DNA of 64,000 nt from Arthrobacter tumbae (GTDB lineage: Bacteria; Actinomycetota; Actinomycetes; Actinomycetales; Micrococcaceae). The stretch lies in assembly GCF_016907495.1 (NCBI RefSeq), contig NZ_JAFBCC010000001.1, forward strand, positions 1,612,001-1,676,000, read 5' to 3'. Both the position numbers and the translations under genes were made by a program. This document shows positions 29,682 to 39,892 of the stretch, piece by piece (position 1 is the stretch's first letter; each line of letters opens with the position of its first letter). A model generated the notes under the pieces. That model was not told the DNA's origin, ran no database searches, and worked only from the letters and a program-made list of their open reading frames with translations.

Positions 29682-30494
29682 TTGAGCAACCTCGGCGGCG
29701 GCATCGCGGTGGCCCGCCGTGACCGTTCCCGGCGCGCGCCCGCCAGCCGTCGTCGTCGTAGTCTGCTGGAGATGTCGGCTCAGGTGATCGGTGAGCTGCT
29801 CATCACAGCCGGCGTGATCCTCCTCTTGTTCGTGGCATGGCAACTGTGGTGGACAAACGTCCAATCAAACGCAAAGCAGGGCCAGGCGGTGGAGGAATTC
29901 TTCGCGGACCTCCCAGAGGAGTCTGTCGCAGATCGTCCTGGGGGGGAGCCCGAAGTTCCATCACCTGATGAGATTCCCGTACTGGAGACGAAGGCGGCGG
30001 GTGAGACGTTCGCCGTCATCTACATCCCGCGGTTCGGGGACGGCTATACCCGACCGGTCACCGGCGGCGTGACGACGGCGGTTCTCGACAACCTCGGTTT
30101 AGGGCACTATCCGGAGACCGGAATGCCGGGCGCCGTCGGTAATTTCGCACTCGCAGGCCACCGGCAGACAAATGGTGCTGTGCTGGACAACATTCATACC
30201 CTCGTGCCCGGCGACCGCATCTACGTGCAGACGCAGGACGGCTATTACTCCTACGTCTATCGCAATACCCAGATTGTGCTGCCCGACCGCGTCGATGTTC
30301 TCGCGCCCGTACCTACGCAGCCGGGCGTTGAACCCGAGGAACGGATCCTTACCCTCACCAGCTGCAATCCGCGCTTCGGCGCCCAGGAGCGGATCATCGC
30401 CTACGCAGTGATGGAATCGTTCCAGTCACTGGGGGACGGACCGCCGGAGGAGATTGCCGCGCAGGTAGCCGAAGTCGCGGAAGGAGCCGCCTGA
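29682..30494 (+). CDS. Class E sortase
   Basis: Membrane-anchored transpeptidase of 270 residues from the TTG at 29682 (GGAGAAGG upstream). An Arg-rich N-terminus precedes one membrane segment (ELLITAGVILLLFVAW); the sortase barrel carries the catalytic His in LAGHRQT (H160) and Cys in TLTSCNPRFG (C228) with the partner Arg three residues on. Class E enzymes in actinobacteria anchor LAxTG-type proteins; no substrate is encoded nearby. It is followed by a four-gene-like coupling: its stop overlaps the start of the small membrane gene. Confidence 0.93.
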   Translation: MSNLGGGIAVARRDRSRRAPASRRRRSLLEMSAQVIGELLITAGVILLLFVAWQLWWTNVQSNAKQGQAVEEFFADLPEESVADRPGGEPEVPSPDEIPVLETKAAGETFAVIYIPRFGDGYTRPVTGGVTTAVLDNLGLGHYPETGMPGAVGNFALAGHRQTNGAVLDNIHTLVPGDRIYVQTQDGYYSYVYRNTQIVLPDRVDVLAPVPTQPGVEPEERILTLTSCNPRFGAQERIIAYAVMESFQSLGDGPPEEIAAQVAEVAEGAA

Positions 30495-30652
30495 TGTACG
30501 CGTTTCTATTCCGCCACCTGCCGGGGCCTTTCTGGCTGCGGATCATCTGGGCGATTCTGCTCATCGTGGCAGCGCTGGCCGTCCTCGTGAGCTGGGTCTT
30601 CCCCTGGCTCTCCCAGTTCAGTCCCCTGACCGATTCAACGATTGGCACGTGA
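30494..30652 (+). CDS. Small membrane protein between sortase and amidotransferase
   Basis: 52-residue protein starting at an ATG that shares one base with the sortase stop (TGATG) and ending in a TGA that overlaps the next gene. It begins MYAFLFRHLPGPFWLR and has one long membrane segment (about residues 16-40, ending VSWVFPWL). The two overlaps show that it is translated as part of a coupled unit. I do not recognise a family beyond small actinobacterial membrane proteins. Confidence 0.75.
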   Translation: MYAFLFRHLPGPFWLRIIWAILLIVAALAVLVSWVFPWLSQFSPLTDSTIGT

Positions 30653-31308
30653 TCATGAGCAGCCCTACCCGCATTCTGGTCGTCGACAACTACGACAGCT
30701 TCGTGTACACACTGGTCGGTTATCTGCAGGAACTCGGTGCGGAGACCACCGTCGTCCGGAACGATGACGTGACGCTGGCCGAGGCTGTTGCACTTGCGGA
30801 AGTGCGGGACGCCGTCCTCATCTCTCCCGGTCCGGGTGCGCCGGCGGAGGCGGGGGTCTGCATCGACCTGATCAAGTGGTGCGGCGCGAACAGCAAGCCG
30901 ATGCTCGGAGTGTGCCTTGGTCACCAGGCACTGGCAGAGGCCTATGGCGGATCAGTTACGCATGCTCCCGAGCTGATGCACGGCAAGACGTCCCTGGTCG
31001 AACATGACTCCACCAACGTCTTCGAAGGCCTGCAATCACCACTGACGGCCACCCGCTACCACTCGCTGGCGGCTGTCGGGGACGTTCCCGCTGAGCTGCG
31101 TGTGACGGCGCGGACGGCCAGTGGCGTGATCATGGGCCTGGAGCATCGTTCCGCTCCGCTGTGCGGAGTGCAGTTCCACCCGGAGTCCGTGCTGACCGAG
31201 GGCGGCTACCGGATGCTGGGAAACTGGCTGGAGCAGGCTGGTCTGAACGGCGCCGCAGCGCGCTCAGCCACGCTCAGCCCGCTGATCCACCAGCAGTCAG
31301 GGTCCTAA
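30649..31308 (+). CDS. pabA: Glutamine amidotransferase, component II of aminodeoxychorismate/anthranilate synthase
   Basis: Class I glutaminase that supplies ammonia to chorismate-using synthases. The N-terminus ILVVDNYDSFVYTL, nucleophile Cys in GVCLGHQ (C89 from the GTG at 30649) and catalytic His/Glu in FHPESVLTEGG are all present; 219 residues. The GTG overlaps the preceding stop by four bases (GTGA); an ATG two codons later is an alternative. The mycobacterial counterpart beside pknB (Rv0013) is annotated trpG or pabA; the partner subunit is not in this window, so the pathway is undecided. Confidence 0.9.
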   Translation: MIMSSPTRILVVDNYDSFVYTLVGYLQELGAETTVVRNDDVTLAEAVALAEVRDAVLISPGPGAPAEAGVCIDLIKWCGANSKPMLGVCLGHQALAEAYGGSVTHAPELMHGKTSLVEHDSTNVFEGLQSPLTATRYHSLAAVGDVPAELRVTARTASGVIMGLEHRSAPLCGVQFHPESVLTEGGYRMLGNWLEQAGLNGAAARSATLSPLIHQQSGS

Positions 31309-33234
31309 GCCCTCCAACACGTCCCCCACGACGCCACTGTTTCCCTGCCCCTGCCCCTGCCCTCGCCCGCGACCCTCGTTGCCGGACTCTTCCTCTTCGG
31401 CTGGAGCGCTCGACGTGGGGGCCGGGGTTGTTGGTGGAGGAGGCTCTTCTTCCTCTTCCGGTTCGGTAGCGACATAGATAACAACTTCGGTTCCGGGCGC
31501 GATATTCGTGTTCGCAGCGGGTTCCTGCCTTACCACCAGACCGGGTTCGACGACGGCGTTCGGTTCCTCCTCAATGCGCGGCACCAAGGCGCGGGCGGGG
31601 TCCTCCAGCAGGGCCACCGCTTCATCCCTCGGCAAAGAGGTGAGCCGCGGGACGGTCACCAGCCCGGTAGAGAGCACCAGATTCACTTCGGAATCGGCGG
31701 GAACGGATGAACCGAGTGCCGGTTCAGTCTCGATTACCCGCCCTGCAGGAACGGTTGCGCTGTTCGCTTCGCTTACGCTGCCGCCCCGCAGACCTACCGA
31801 TTCGAGGGCATCCCGCGCGGACGATTCGGTCATCTGGAAGATGTCCTCCGGTATAGCGCGGTTCGCCGGTCCCTTGGAAATCCGCAGCGTCACCAGTGAA
31901 TCCGGCTCGACCTCGCCGCCGGCCTCGGGATCAGTGGCAATAGCAAAGCCTGACTCGACCTCATCATGGAATGTACGTTCCACCTGCGGTCGGAGACCGA
32001 CGGCGGTCAAAGCATTGCTCGCCTCCGTTTCAGTCATTGAGTCAACCGCGGGAACGGAGGTGAGAACGGGCTCCTCCGGTTGCGAGTTGAGGATTCCGAA
32101 AAGTGCTACACCGCCGGCAGACAGCAGCAGTGCCAGCAGCACCAACAGCACCGCGATCCACCCGCGGCGGCGTGTTCGACGCCGGTCCTCGACGTCCCGG
32201 CGGTTCCGCGCAGCATGCGCCACGGGAAGCGAACCGGTTTCCTCCTCCTCCACCAGTGAATCGGCTGCGATGCTTCCGCCCGCGAGAACCTTGGCCATGG
32301 CTCTTGTCTGCGGGGCGTCGTCGTCGGTTCGTGTTGGAACGGCGGCGATTGCTTCCGTAGGAGCTGCCGGTACGCCTGGCCGGATGCCCTTGCGCGCATC
32401 CCGTAGGGCAGCCCGGAAGTCGGCTGCGCTCTGGAAGCGCCGGGCGCGGTCCTTTTCCAGCGAGATGGAGAGAACCGACTCGATCTCCGCCGGAATGCTC
32501 GCATCGAGTTCCCGGGCAGGCACGGGAATTTCACGGACGTGCTGATAGGCGACAGACACCGGACTGTCGCCCACGAACGGAGGCCTTCCGGTGAGCAGTT
32601 CATACAGCAGGCAACCCGCCGAGTACAGATCGCTGCGCGCATCCACCGTTTCTCCGCGCGCCTGCTCAGGTGAAAGATACTGGGCGGTGCCGATGACCGC
32701 CTGGGTCTGGGTCATGGTGGCGGCGGAATCCGCGATGGCCCGCGCAATGCCGAAGTCCATGACCTTCACCTGACCCTCCGGAGTGATCATGACATTGGCG
32801 GGCTTGATGTCCCGGTGCACGATTCCTGCACGGTGGCTGTACTCGAGCGCGGAGAGAACACCCAGCATGTAGTCGACAGAAGTCTCAGGGGTCAGCTCGC
32901 CGCGCTTGAGGAGATCGCGGAGGGTCAGCCCGGCGACGAATTCCATGACGATGAAAGGGACACGGACCTCGTCATGGTGCTGGCCCTCGATCTCCTCCTC
33001 ACCGGTGTCGTACACGGACACGATCGTGGGGTGGTTCAGGCCAGCTACAGCCTGCGCTTCACGGCGGAAACGGGACTGGAACAGCGGATCCCGCGCAAGG
33101 TCCCGCCGCAACACCTTAATGGCCACGGTACGACCGAGCCGGACGTCACGGCCAAGGTGAACGTCGGCCATGCCCCCACGGCCGATCAGTTCACCCATCT
33201 CGTAACGTCCGTTGAGGACTCTTTCGCTGCTCAC
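31297..33234 (-). CDS. pknB: Serine/threonine protein kinase with PASTA domains (PknB)
   Basis: Transmembrane receptor kinase controlling peptidoglycan synthesis and division. Kinase domain: Lys40 in VAIKVL, HRDIKPAN at 140-147, DFG at 161-163. A linker and a membrane segment (GWIAVLLVLLALLLSAGG) lead to three extracellular PASTA repeats and a Pro/Glu/Gly/Gln-rich tail. I use the GTG at 33234; another at 33249 adds five residues and has AGGAAG. 645 residues. Last gene of the operon from fhaA; the 3' end overlaps the opposite-strand pabA by 12 bases. PASTA domains bind muropeptides or lipid II in relatives. Confidence 0.94.
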   Translation of the reverse strand: MSSERVLNGRYEMGELIGRGGMADVHLGRDVRLGRTVAIKVLRRDLARDPLFQSRFRREAQAVAGLNHPTIVSVYDTGEEEIEGQHHDEVRVPFIVMEFVAGLTLRDLLKRGELTPETSVDYMLGVLSALEYSHRAGIVHRDIKPANVMITPEGQVKVMDFGIARAIADSAATMTQTQAVIGTAQYLSPEQARGETVDARSDLYSAGCLLYELLTGRPPFVGDSPVSVAYQHVREIPVPARELDASIPAEIESVLSISLEKDRARRFQSAADFRAALRDARKGIRPGVPAAPTEAIAAVPTRTDDDAPQTRAMAKVLAGGSIAADSLVEEEETGSLPVAHAARNRRDVEDRRRTRRRGWIAVLLVLLALLLSAGGVALFGILNSQPEEPVLTSVPAVDSMTETEASNALTAVGLRPQVERTFHDEVESGFAIATDPEAGGEVEPDSLVTLRISKGPANRAIPEDIFQMTESSARDALESVGLRGGSVSEANSATVPAGRVIETEPALGSSVPADSEVNLVLSTGLVTVPRLTSLPRDEAVALLEDPARALVPRIEEEPNAVVEPGLVVRQEPAANTNIAPGTEVVIYVATEPEEEEEPPPPTTPAPTSSAPAEEEESGNEGRGRGQGQGQGNSGVVGDVLEGLGP

Positions 33235-33256
33235 CTGGTGCCCCCTCACATGCTTC

Positions 33257-34987
33257 CTAGGGCTGGTCCTGGCCCGGCGGCGTCTGGCCAGGCCCGATCG
33301 CCGGGGGAGCGGTCTCTTCGGGGCCCAAGGAGACGACGTATCGAACCGTGCTGCCGGGCTCCACCTCGGTTCCCTCCGCCGGATCGACAGACAGAACGGT
33401 GCCGGCTTCCTCCTCGGAAGCCTCAGAGCTGGAACGGACGGCGCTGAGGCCCAAATCGGCGAGGGCCTGCTGCAGTTCTTCCTCGGTGGCTCCTTCAAGA
33501 CCCGATGGAATGGTCAACGTCTCTGGTGCTTCAGCGAAGGTGACCGTAATCTGTGATCCCGGCGCCAGCGGGCCGACGGGGTTCAGGGTCAGGACCGTCC
33601 CGGGGGCGAACTCGTCCGTAACCTCCGGCTGCTGGTCCACGGAGAACCCGAGATTGTTGAGCTCGGCTACGACCACGTCAATGGGACGCCCCTGATAGGT
33701 GGCGGCATCCACCACGATAGCTTCCGGTGTGGTTGGTGCAGGGGTGGTGGGTTCCGGAGTGGTTTCTTCCGGCGTCGGCGTCGGGGTTTCACTTTCAGAT
33801 GGCGTCGGGGATGCCGAGGAGCTGGTCGGCGCGGGGGCCGGTTCGTCCTGGTCCCCGGCCAGCAGCGGAGCGAGCAGGAAGCCTGCAAGAGTGAGAGCTG
33901 CCAACACAAGCAGGATGATCAGAGCAATCAGCCAGGGACTGCGCCCGCGCGACTCTTCCTGACGCGGCGGCTCCTCGTCGATGTCTTCCTCGGTCCATTC
34001 CCGCGACGCTGCAACTGCCCCGGCGCCCGCAACGGTAGGCAGGGCCGACGTCGTCGGAGCGGGAACGGCCCGGGTGGCACTGGTTGGCGCCGGAACCGGA
34101 GTGGTGAGCGGACCGGTGGAGTCGGTGAACAGCAGCATGCCGGGAACGGCGGACTCCGCCGCACGAATATCGTTGCGGCGGATGGCGGCGACGGCCTCGG
34201 CAAGGGCTTCGGCGTTCGCCGGACGGTCCGCCGGGTCCTTGGCCAGCATGCTGGCGATCAGTGCACGAACCGCGTGTGGGATAGTTTCGGGCAGGTCAGG
34301 CGGAGCATCATTGACCTGGGCGAGGGCGATTGCGATCTGCGACTCACCCGAGAACGGCCGCCGTCCGGCGAGCAGCTCGTACCCGATCACGCCCAGTGCA
34401 TAAATATCGCTGGAGCCGGTTGCCTGCTGGCCGGTTGCCTGCTCAGGGGCCAGGTACTGGGCGGTGCCCATGACCTGTCCGGTGGCGGTCAGTGGAACCT
34501 GATCAGCAAGGCGCGCGATGCCGAAGTCAGTGATCTTCACGCGGCCGTCCGGCATGATCAACAGATTTCCGGGCTTGACGTCCCGGTGCACAAGACCTTG
34601 ACGGTGCGCGACACTGAGGGCCGTAGCAGTCTGGCCGATGATGGACAGTGCCCTGTCCGGAGACAGGATGTGCTCGCGCTCAATGATGGTGGACAGGGGC
34701 TGACCCGGGACGAGCTCCATGACGAGGTAGGCCGAGCCGCCCTCTTCGCCGTAATCGAAGACGTTGGCAATGCCCTCGTGGTTCAGCAGGGCGGTGTGGC
34801 GGGCTTCAGCACGGAACCGATTGAGGAACCCGGGATCGCCCGTGTATTCCTCCTTCAGAATCTTGATGGCCACGATGCGTCCGAGCACCTGGTCACGGGC
34901 CTTCCAGACTTCACCCATGCCACCGATGGCGATGCGATCAGTCAGCTGGAACCTGCCGCCTAATGTGATACCTGAAGTAGGCCTCAC
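33257..34987 (-). CDS. pknA: Serine/threonine protein kinase with PASTA domains (PknA position)
   Basis: 576-residue receptor kinase. Catalytic Lys42, HRDVKPGN at 134-141 and DFG at 154-156 are intact. After an Ala/Pro-rich juxtamembrane stretch comes one membrane segment ([22 protein letters not shown]), a Ser/Thr/Pro linker and two PASTA-like repeats before a Pro/Gln tail. Mycobacterial PknA lacks PASTA repeats, so both kinases here can sense the wall. The start overlaps the pbpA stop by four bases, and pknB begins within 25 bases. Confidence 0.94.
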   Translation of the reverse strand: MRPTSGITLGGRFQLTDRIAIGGMGEVWKARDQVLGRIVAIKILKEEYTGDPGFLNRFRAEARHTALLNHEGIANVFDYGEEGGSAYLVMELVPGQPLSTIIEREHILSPDRALSIIGQTATALSVAHRQGLVHRDVKPGNLLIMPDGRVKITDFGIARLADQVPLTATGQVMGTAQYLAPEQATGQQATGSSDIYALGVIGYELLAGRRPFSGESQIAIALAQVNDAPPDLPETIPHAVRALIASMLAKDPADRPANAEALAEAVAAIRRNDIRAAESAVPGMLLFTDSTGPLTTPVPAPTSATRAVPAPTTSALPTVAGAGAVAASREWTEEDIDEEPPRQEESRGRSPWLIALIILLVLAALTLAGFLLAPLLAGDQDEPAPAPTSSSASPTPSESETPTPTPEETTPEPTTPAPTTPEAIVVDAATYQGRPIDVVVAELNNLGFSVDQQPEVTDEFAPGTVLTLNPVGPLAPGSQITVTFAEAPETLTIPSGLEGATEEELQQALADLGLSAVRSSSEASEEEAGTVLSVDPAEGTEVEPGSTVRYVVSLGPEETAPPAIGPGQTPPGQDQP

Positions 34988-36426
34988 CTATTCAACACCG
35001 CCTCTATGAGTCTCTTAGCGTTTGGACTTGTCAACTGGGCACCCGTCGCAATGTCGACGTCCTGCATGACGATGGAAACCACTACTTCGGGGTCGTCAGC
35101 AGGTGCGAAGCCGGTGAACCAGGCATTATCGCCCTGCTCGGGGACCTCCGCGGTGCCGGTTTTGCCGGCCACTTCCACGCCGGGGACTGCGGCACTGCGC
35201 GCGGTACCGTTCTCCACCACGTTGACCATCCACTCAGTGATCTGGTTGGCATTGTCCGCGCTGAGGGATTCCCGGAAAACCTCCGGCTCGGGTTCGTCGA
35301 TAATCGAGAGGTCCGGTGCCCGGACGGCTTTCACGAGATTAGGCTTCATCAGCACACCGTCATTGGCGATCGCCGCGCTCACCATTGCCATCTGGAGGGG
35401 TGTCACGGCGACGCTGAACTGCCCGATGGCTGACTGCGCGAGCTGGGCTTCGCTGAGTTCGGTGGGGAATTGGCTGGCAGCGACCTCGACCGGGATGAAG
35501 AAGCGCTCACCGAAGCCGAACTCCTGAGCCTGCTCGAGCACCGCTTGCTCACCGAGATCCCACGCCATCTGGGCAAACGGAGTGTTGCAGGACTGCTCCA
35601 GCGCGAACTCCAGATCTGCGGTGTCACGCGTCGCGCATCCGCCGGTGGTGAAGTTCGGCAGCCCGACGTCGGTGCCTGGAAGGTCAAGCACCGGCGGATT
35701 GGGGATGGTGGACTCCGCATCGAACTGACCGGTTTCAAGAGCGGCGGCCGCCACCACCAGTTTGAAGACTGATCCGGGAGCGACAAGTGACTGCGTTGCA
35801 GGGTTGAAATAGATGGACAAACCAGGAACCTGCGCGAGCTGCTCGATGTTCTGCACAACCACTGAGGTGTCATGAGCGGCGAGCAGATTGGGATCATAGG
35901 ACGGCTTCGATGCCATCGCGAGCACGTTTCCGGTGGCCGGTTCCATGACAACGATCGATCCGGTCTGCCCTTCAGGGATCATCTCCCACGCCATCTGCTG
36001 CAACTGCGGGTCGATCGTCAGCTCTACGGAGGCGCCCTGTGCCTGCGCGCCCGAGAACAGGCGGATCATCTGATCGATAAAGAGATCGTCGCTACTGCCG
36101 GATAGGTCCTCATTCATGACGTTCTCAAGCTGGGTGGACCCGTTCACCAACGAAAAGAATCCGGTGAGGTGCGCATACATTTCCGGTTGGTTGTAGACGC
36201 GCTGGTAGTTGAACTGGTCGTTTGAGGGCACGGATTCGGCAATCGGACGTCCGTCCACCAGAATTGCGCCCCGGTTCTTTCCATAGTCCTGCAGGATTTG
36301 CCGCGTATTCCAGTCGTTGTTCTCCAACGCATTGGCCTCGAAGAACTGGACGTAGGTCAGGGATCCGAGGACGAGCGCAAACATGCTTATGGCCACGATC
36401 CACGAGCGTCGGATGGCCTGGTTCAT
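34984..36426 (-). CDS. pbpA: Penicillin-binding protein, class B transpeptidase (PbpA/FtsI-like)
   Basis: Crosslinks peptidoglycan together with the RodA encoded upstream. A single N-terminal membrane anchor ([20 protein letters not shown]) precedes the dimerisation domain and the transpeptidase, with SxxK at S219-K222 (PGSVFK), SxN in QSCNTPFA and KTG in [10 protein letters not shown]. 480 residues from the ATG at 36426, which overlaps the rodA stop (ATGA). Corresponds to mycobacterial Rv0016c. Confidence 0.95.
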   Translation of the reverse strand: MNQAIRRSWIVAISMFALVLGSLTYVQFFEANALENNDWNTRQILQDYGKNRGAILVDGRPIAESVPSNDQFNYQRVYNQPEMYAHLTGFFSLVNGSTQLENVMNEDLSGSSDDLFIDQMIRLFSGAQAQGASVELTIDPQLQQMAWEMIPEGQTGSIVVMEPATGNVLAMASKPSYDPNLLAAHDTSVVVQNIEQLAQVPGLSIYFNPATQSLVAPGSVFKLVVAAAALETGQFDAESTIPNPPVLDLPGTDVGLPNFTTGGCATRDTADLEFALEQSCNTPFAQMAWDLGEQAVLEQAQEFGFGERFFIPVEVAASQFPTELSEAQLAQSAIGQFSVAVTPLQMAMVSAAIANDGVLMKPNLVKAVRAPDLSIIDEPEPEVFRESLSADNANQITEWMVNVVENGTARSAAVPGVEVAGKTGTAEVPEQGDNAWFTGFAPADDPEVVVSIVMQDVDIATGAQLTSPNAKRLIEAVLNR

Positions 36427-37835
36427 GCGCTGACCTCCCGCGTAGTATCCGTTGCCGGAGTGTTCCGGTTCTGCTTGCCTTCGGGGAATGTTTCGCGGAC
36501 CGGGCCCTTCACTGCCGGCCGCCGGGCCGTCTCCGAGATGAGCAGGAGCAGGGCGACGATGATCCAGTTCGCCAGCAGGGAAGAACCCCCGGCGGACATG
36601 AAGGGCGTGGTGAGTCCAGTGAGCGGGATGAGCCGTGTGACTCCCCCGATGACCACGAAGCATTGCAGTGCGATGGTGAATGACAAGCCGCAGGCGAGCA
36701 GCTTGCCGAACCCGTCACGGGTACCTAGAGCCGCTCGGAAACCGCGCGAGATGAGCAGGATATAGAGCAGCACGATGGCGAATAGTCCGATGAGGCCGAG
36801 CTCCTCGCCGAGGGCGGTGATGATCATGTCGCTGTTTGCATAGGTCACGAGGTCCGGCCGGCCCTGACCGAGCCCGGTTCCGACAAGGCCGCCGTTGGCC
36901 AAGCCGAACAACCCCTGGACAACCTGACCGCTCCCACCGGGATTCCGGTTGAAGACCTCCGGTTCAAACGCATTGATCCAGCTGTCGATGCGCAGGGCGA
37001 CATGGCTGAACAACTGAAGGGCGGCATAACCGCCGACGGCGATCATCGCGAGTCCGATCAGCACCCAGCTGACCCGCGAGGTGGCGACGTAGATCATGGC
37101 CATGAACAGGCCGAAGAACAGGATGGAGGAGCCGAGGTCACGCTGGAAGATCAGGACACCGATGCTGACAAGCCAGGCAGCCACCATGGGCGCCAGGTCA
37201 CGGAAGCGCGGGAGCTGCAGGGGTCCCAACTTCTTCCCGGCCAGCAGGATGAGGTCTCGATTGGTGGATAGATACCCTGCAAAGAATATAGCGAGGGTGA
37301 TCTTGGCGACCTCGCCGGGCTGGAAGGTACCCACCCCCACGTTGATCCAGATACGGGCTCCGTTGATTTCGACGCCCAGCGGCGTGAGCGGAAGCATCAG
37401 CAGAACGGCGCTCACAATAAGCGAGATGTAGGTGAATCGACGCAGGATCCGGTGATCCCGGATGACCAGGAGCGTGGCTATGGATGCGCCCATAGCCACC
37501 GTTGTCCAGAGGAACTGGCTCGGTGCTACAGGTTGGCCATCAGCGGGAAGGGCAAGATCCAGCCGGTAGATCATGGCCAGACCGATTCCATTGAGTGCTA
37601 TCACGATGGGAAGTATTACAGGATCTGCATACTTCGCGCGGAAACGAAGAAGGATGTGAAAGATCAACGCCAGCGCAGCGAGCGTTCCGCCCTGCAGCCA
37701 GAAGGCCGAGTCGAAGGGGTTTTCTTTGTCCAGACCAACAAGCCAGTTGGCGCCGATCGCTACCGTCAGTGCGACGATGAGGAGGAGCGCCTCGACGTTA
37801 CGGCGGGACCTCGGGACGGTAAGTACTTCACTCAT
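36423..37835 (-). CDS. rodA: SEDS-family peptidoglycan glycosyltransferase (RodA/FtsW)
   Basis: Polytopic glycan polymerase of 470 residues with about 10-12 membrane helices. SEDS signatures include GARIWINVGVGTFQPGEVAKITLAIFFAGYL-like NVGVGTFQPGEVAKI and, late, GLTTPFMSAGGSSLLANW. Works with the PBP encoded next. The short cytoplasmic tail is charged. It overlaps pbpA by four bases and pstP by four bases, so the whole set is translated as a chain. Confidence 0.95.
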   Translation of the reverse strand: MSEVLTVPRSRRNVEALLLIVALTVAIGANWLVGLDKENPFDSAFWLQGGTLAALALIFHILLRFRAKYADPVILPIVIALNGIGLAMIYRLDLALPADGQPVAPSQFLWTTVAMGASIATLLVIRDHRILRRFTYISLIVSAVLLMLPLTPLGVEINGARIWINVGVGTFQPGEVAKITLAIFFAGYLSTNRDLILLAGKKLGPLQLPRFRDLAPMVAAWLVSIGVLIFQRDLGSSILFFGLFMAMIYVATSRVSWVLIGLAMIAVGGYAALQLFSHVALRIDSWINAFEPEVFNRNPGGSGQVVQGLFGLANGGLVGTGLGQGRPDLVTYANSDMIITALGEELGLIGLFAIVLLYILLISRGFRAALGTRDGFGKLLACGLSFTIALQCFVVIGGVTRLIPLTGLTTPFMSAGGSSLLANWIIVALLLLISETARRPAVKGPVRETFPEGKQNRNTPATDTTREVSA

Positions 37836-39412
37836 TGGACTCTCCCTCCGCAGGAGGCAGCTTCGCCTGGTGCGGCATTGGCACTTGCGGAGGCGCTGGG
37901 ACTCGCTTCGGCGGTGGCGCTGGGGCTGTCAGGAGCACTTGCACTCGGTTCTGCTGTTGGGCTGGCCGAGGCTGATGGCTCGGGTGATGCAGTCTCGGGT
38001 GAGGCTGAACCTGTGGGTGACGGGCTCGCGGACGGGCTCGGGTCGCTTTCCGGTGGGCAGGGCAACGCCCGCAGTGACTGGCGCAGGTCTTCAACGATGT
38101 CCTGTGCATGTCGGAGATCACTTGCCGCAAGAGTGTTCTCCAGGCGGTTGCGCTGGAACTCCGGAAGGCTGGAGACGGGAATGTCGGTTGTCTGGTCGAC
38201 GTGGCTCAGTGGAATCGGCCCGAGTGTCTGTGCAACACCGTTGTAGATGGCCACTCTGTTGTCAAAGGCCGCGACGTAGTAGCGCGTCTGGGTCCAGACG
38301 TATCCCAGTGAGAGAACGGCGGCAAGAATCAGCGCCATCAAGGCAAGTGCGGCCGGCAGCAGCCAGCGCCGGCGGCGGGGCGCAGGGCCATCCTCAGTCC
38401 CGTCGTCGTCCGCTGCGTCGGCAGGTGGTGCCTTGTGGGTCAGCATCATGGCAGCGCGGCGTTCGGTGGAGCGCTGCGTGACGATCGGAATCTGACCGGT
38501 TTCAGTAGCCAGCGCTGCCGAACCCACCAGGGTATGCGGGCGGGATGACAGGTCTTCCCGGATAACATCTGCCCTGATAGCGACACCTGGTGTCGCGTCA
38601 TCAGCGGGGACATCGCTGTCCTTCTCCCCGGCCGCTTCCCTCGCGGGCGGGAGGGCGGTGAGCGCGGCCGTGCGCAAATCTTCAGGCGTGGCGGTATCCA
38701 CGTCAACCACCACGATGGTGATGTTGTCCGGCGACCCGCCGGCCAGCGTCAGGTCGACAAGCGTGTTGACGCATGCTGAGAGATCCCGCGTCTCCCGGAT
38801 GACCCGTTCAACGGTCGCATCATCCAGCACGGCATTCAGTCCGTCCGAGCACAGCAGCCACCGCTCACCCGGCTCGGCATCGAAGGTAGTCAGATCGAGT
38901 TCCGGGCTGGCATCGACATCGCCGAGGACACGCATCAGCACATTCTTGTGCGGATGAACCTCCGCTTCCTCCGGCTTGAGCCTGCCCTCCTCGATGAGCC
39001 GTTGCACGAAGGTGTGATCGACACTGATTTGCTCGAAAACGTCGTCCTTCAGCCGATAGGCACGCGAATCACCGATGTGGGCGAAGGAGATCTTCTCGCC
39101 GTTGAGAAGCATGGCCGTGACGGTTGTTCCCATGCCCGCAAGCTGCGGGTTGGTGCTGACCAGTTCGGACAGGAGCGAGTTGGCCGTCTGGATTTCATCG
39201 GCCAGGTGGGTGCCGGCGTCGCCGTCGTAGTCCTTGCGGTCAAGGTGCACCAGATCCAGGACTGTCGACGCTGAGGCGATATTGCCGCCTGCATGCCCGC
39301 CCATGCCGTCGGCTACGACGGCGAGGTAACGGCCGGCGTAGGCGGAATCGTCATTCTTTGCGCGGACCTTTCCCACATCTGAGCGGGCGGCGAACCGGAA
39401 AACCAGGGCCAT
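37832..39412 (-). CDS. pstP: PP2C-family Ser/Thr protein phosphatase (PstP)
   Basis: Metal-dependent phosphatase that reverses the action of PknA and PknB. Motifs: VRAKNDDS, VVADGMGGHAGG, HIGDSRAYR, LLCSDGLN and GSPDNITIVVVDV supply the metal-binding Asp residues. A cytoplasmic linker, one membrane segment (LLPAALALMALILAAVLSLGYVW) and an extracytoplasmic part follow; the last ~70 residues are almost only Ser, Pro, Ala, Glu and Thr. 526 residues. It overlaps rodA by four bases and starts 3 bases after fhaB. Confidence 0.95.
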   Translation of the reverse strand: MALVFRFAARSDVGKVRAKNDDSAYAGRYLAVVADGMGGHAGGNIASASTVLDLVHLDRKDYDGDAGTHLADEIQTANSLLSELVSTNPQLAGMGTTVTAMLLNGEKISFAHIGDSRAYRLKDDVFEQISVDHTFVQRLIEEGRLKPEEAEVHPHKNVLMRVLGDVDASPELDLTTFDAEPGERWLLCSDGLNAVLDDATVERVIRETRDLSACVNTLVDLTLAGGSPDNITIVVVDVDTATPEDLRTAALTALPPAREAAGEKDSDVPADDATPGVAIRADVIREDLSSRPHTLVGSAALATETGQIPIVTQRSTERRAAMMLTHKAPPADAADDDGTEDGPAPRRRRWLLPAALALMALILAAVLSLGYVWTQTRYYVAAFDNRVAIYNGVAQTLGPIPLSHVDQTTDIPVSSLPEFQRNRLENTLAASDLRHAQDIVEDLRQSLRALPCPPESDPSPSASPSPTGSASPETASPEPSASASPTAEPSASAPDSPSATAEASPSASASANAAPGEAASCGGRVQ

Positions 39413-39415
39413 GGA

Positions 39416-39892
39416 CTATGGCCTCAATTCGATGACCGTCTTACCGATCCGAACTGGTACACCGGGTTCCACCGGCAGCGCGCGGGTCAGCTGGTTGCCC
39501 GCGAGGTAGGTTCCGTTGGTGGATCCGAGATCTTCGATGAACCACCGGCTGCCCTGTGGGAAAAGCCGGGCATGGCGACCGGACGCGTAGTCGTCCTCGA
39601 GGACCAGTGTGGCCTCCTGTGCACGTCCCAGCAGGATGGGGCTGGAGGCCAGGTCAAGAGCGGTTCCTTTGAGGGGGCCTTCCGTGACAACCAGGCGGCG
39701 GGCCTGCGCCTTGGCCGGTGGTTCCTCAACCAGCTCCGGATGCCTGCGGGCTTCGCGGGCCGTTGGGGACCCGGTCCGGTTGCGCCGTCCGACAACGAGA
39801 TCCCGCCGCAGTGCACTGACGACACTGAGAACGAGGATCCAGATCAGGAGCAGGAACCCGTACCTCAACAGCGTTACGGTCAGATCACTCAT
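39416..39892 (-). CDS. fhaB: FHA-domain membrane protein (FhaB/FipA)
   Basis: 158 residues: an N-terminal membrane helix (LLRYGFLLLIWILVLSVVSAL), a basic linker, and a C-terminal FHA domain that binds phospho-threonine (ILLGRAQEATLVLEDDYASGRHARLFP, then DLGSTNGTYLAGNQL). Mycobacterial FhaB/FipA is phosphorylated by PknA and affects FtsZ-FtsQ contacts. Overlaps fhaA by four bases. Confidence 0.94.
   Translation of the reverse strand: MSDLTVTLLRYGFLLLIWILVLSVVSALRRDLVVGRRNRTGSPTAREARRHPELVEEPPAKAQARRLVVTEGPLKGTALDLASSPILLGRAQEATLVLEDDYASGRHARLFPQGSRWFIEDLGSTNGTYLAGNQLTRALPVEPGVPVRIGKTVIELRP

Noticed and set aside
31297..31308. pknB/pabA 3' overlap as an assembly error
   Set aside because: Both frames end normally, and a 12-base tail-to-tail overlap is ordinary in compact genomes.
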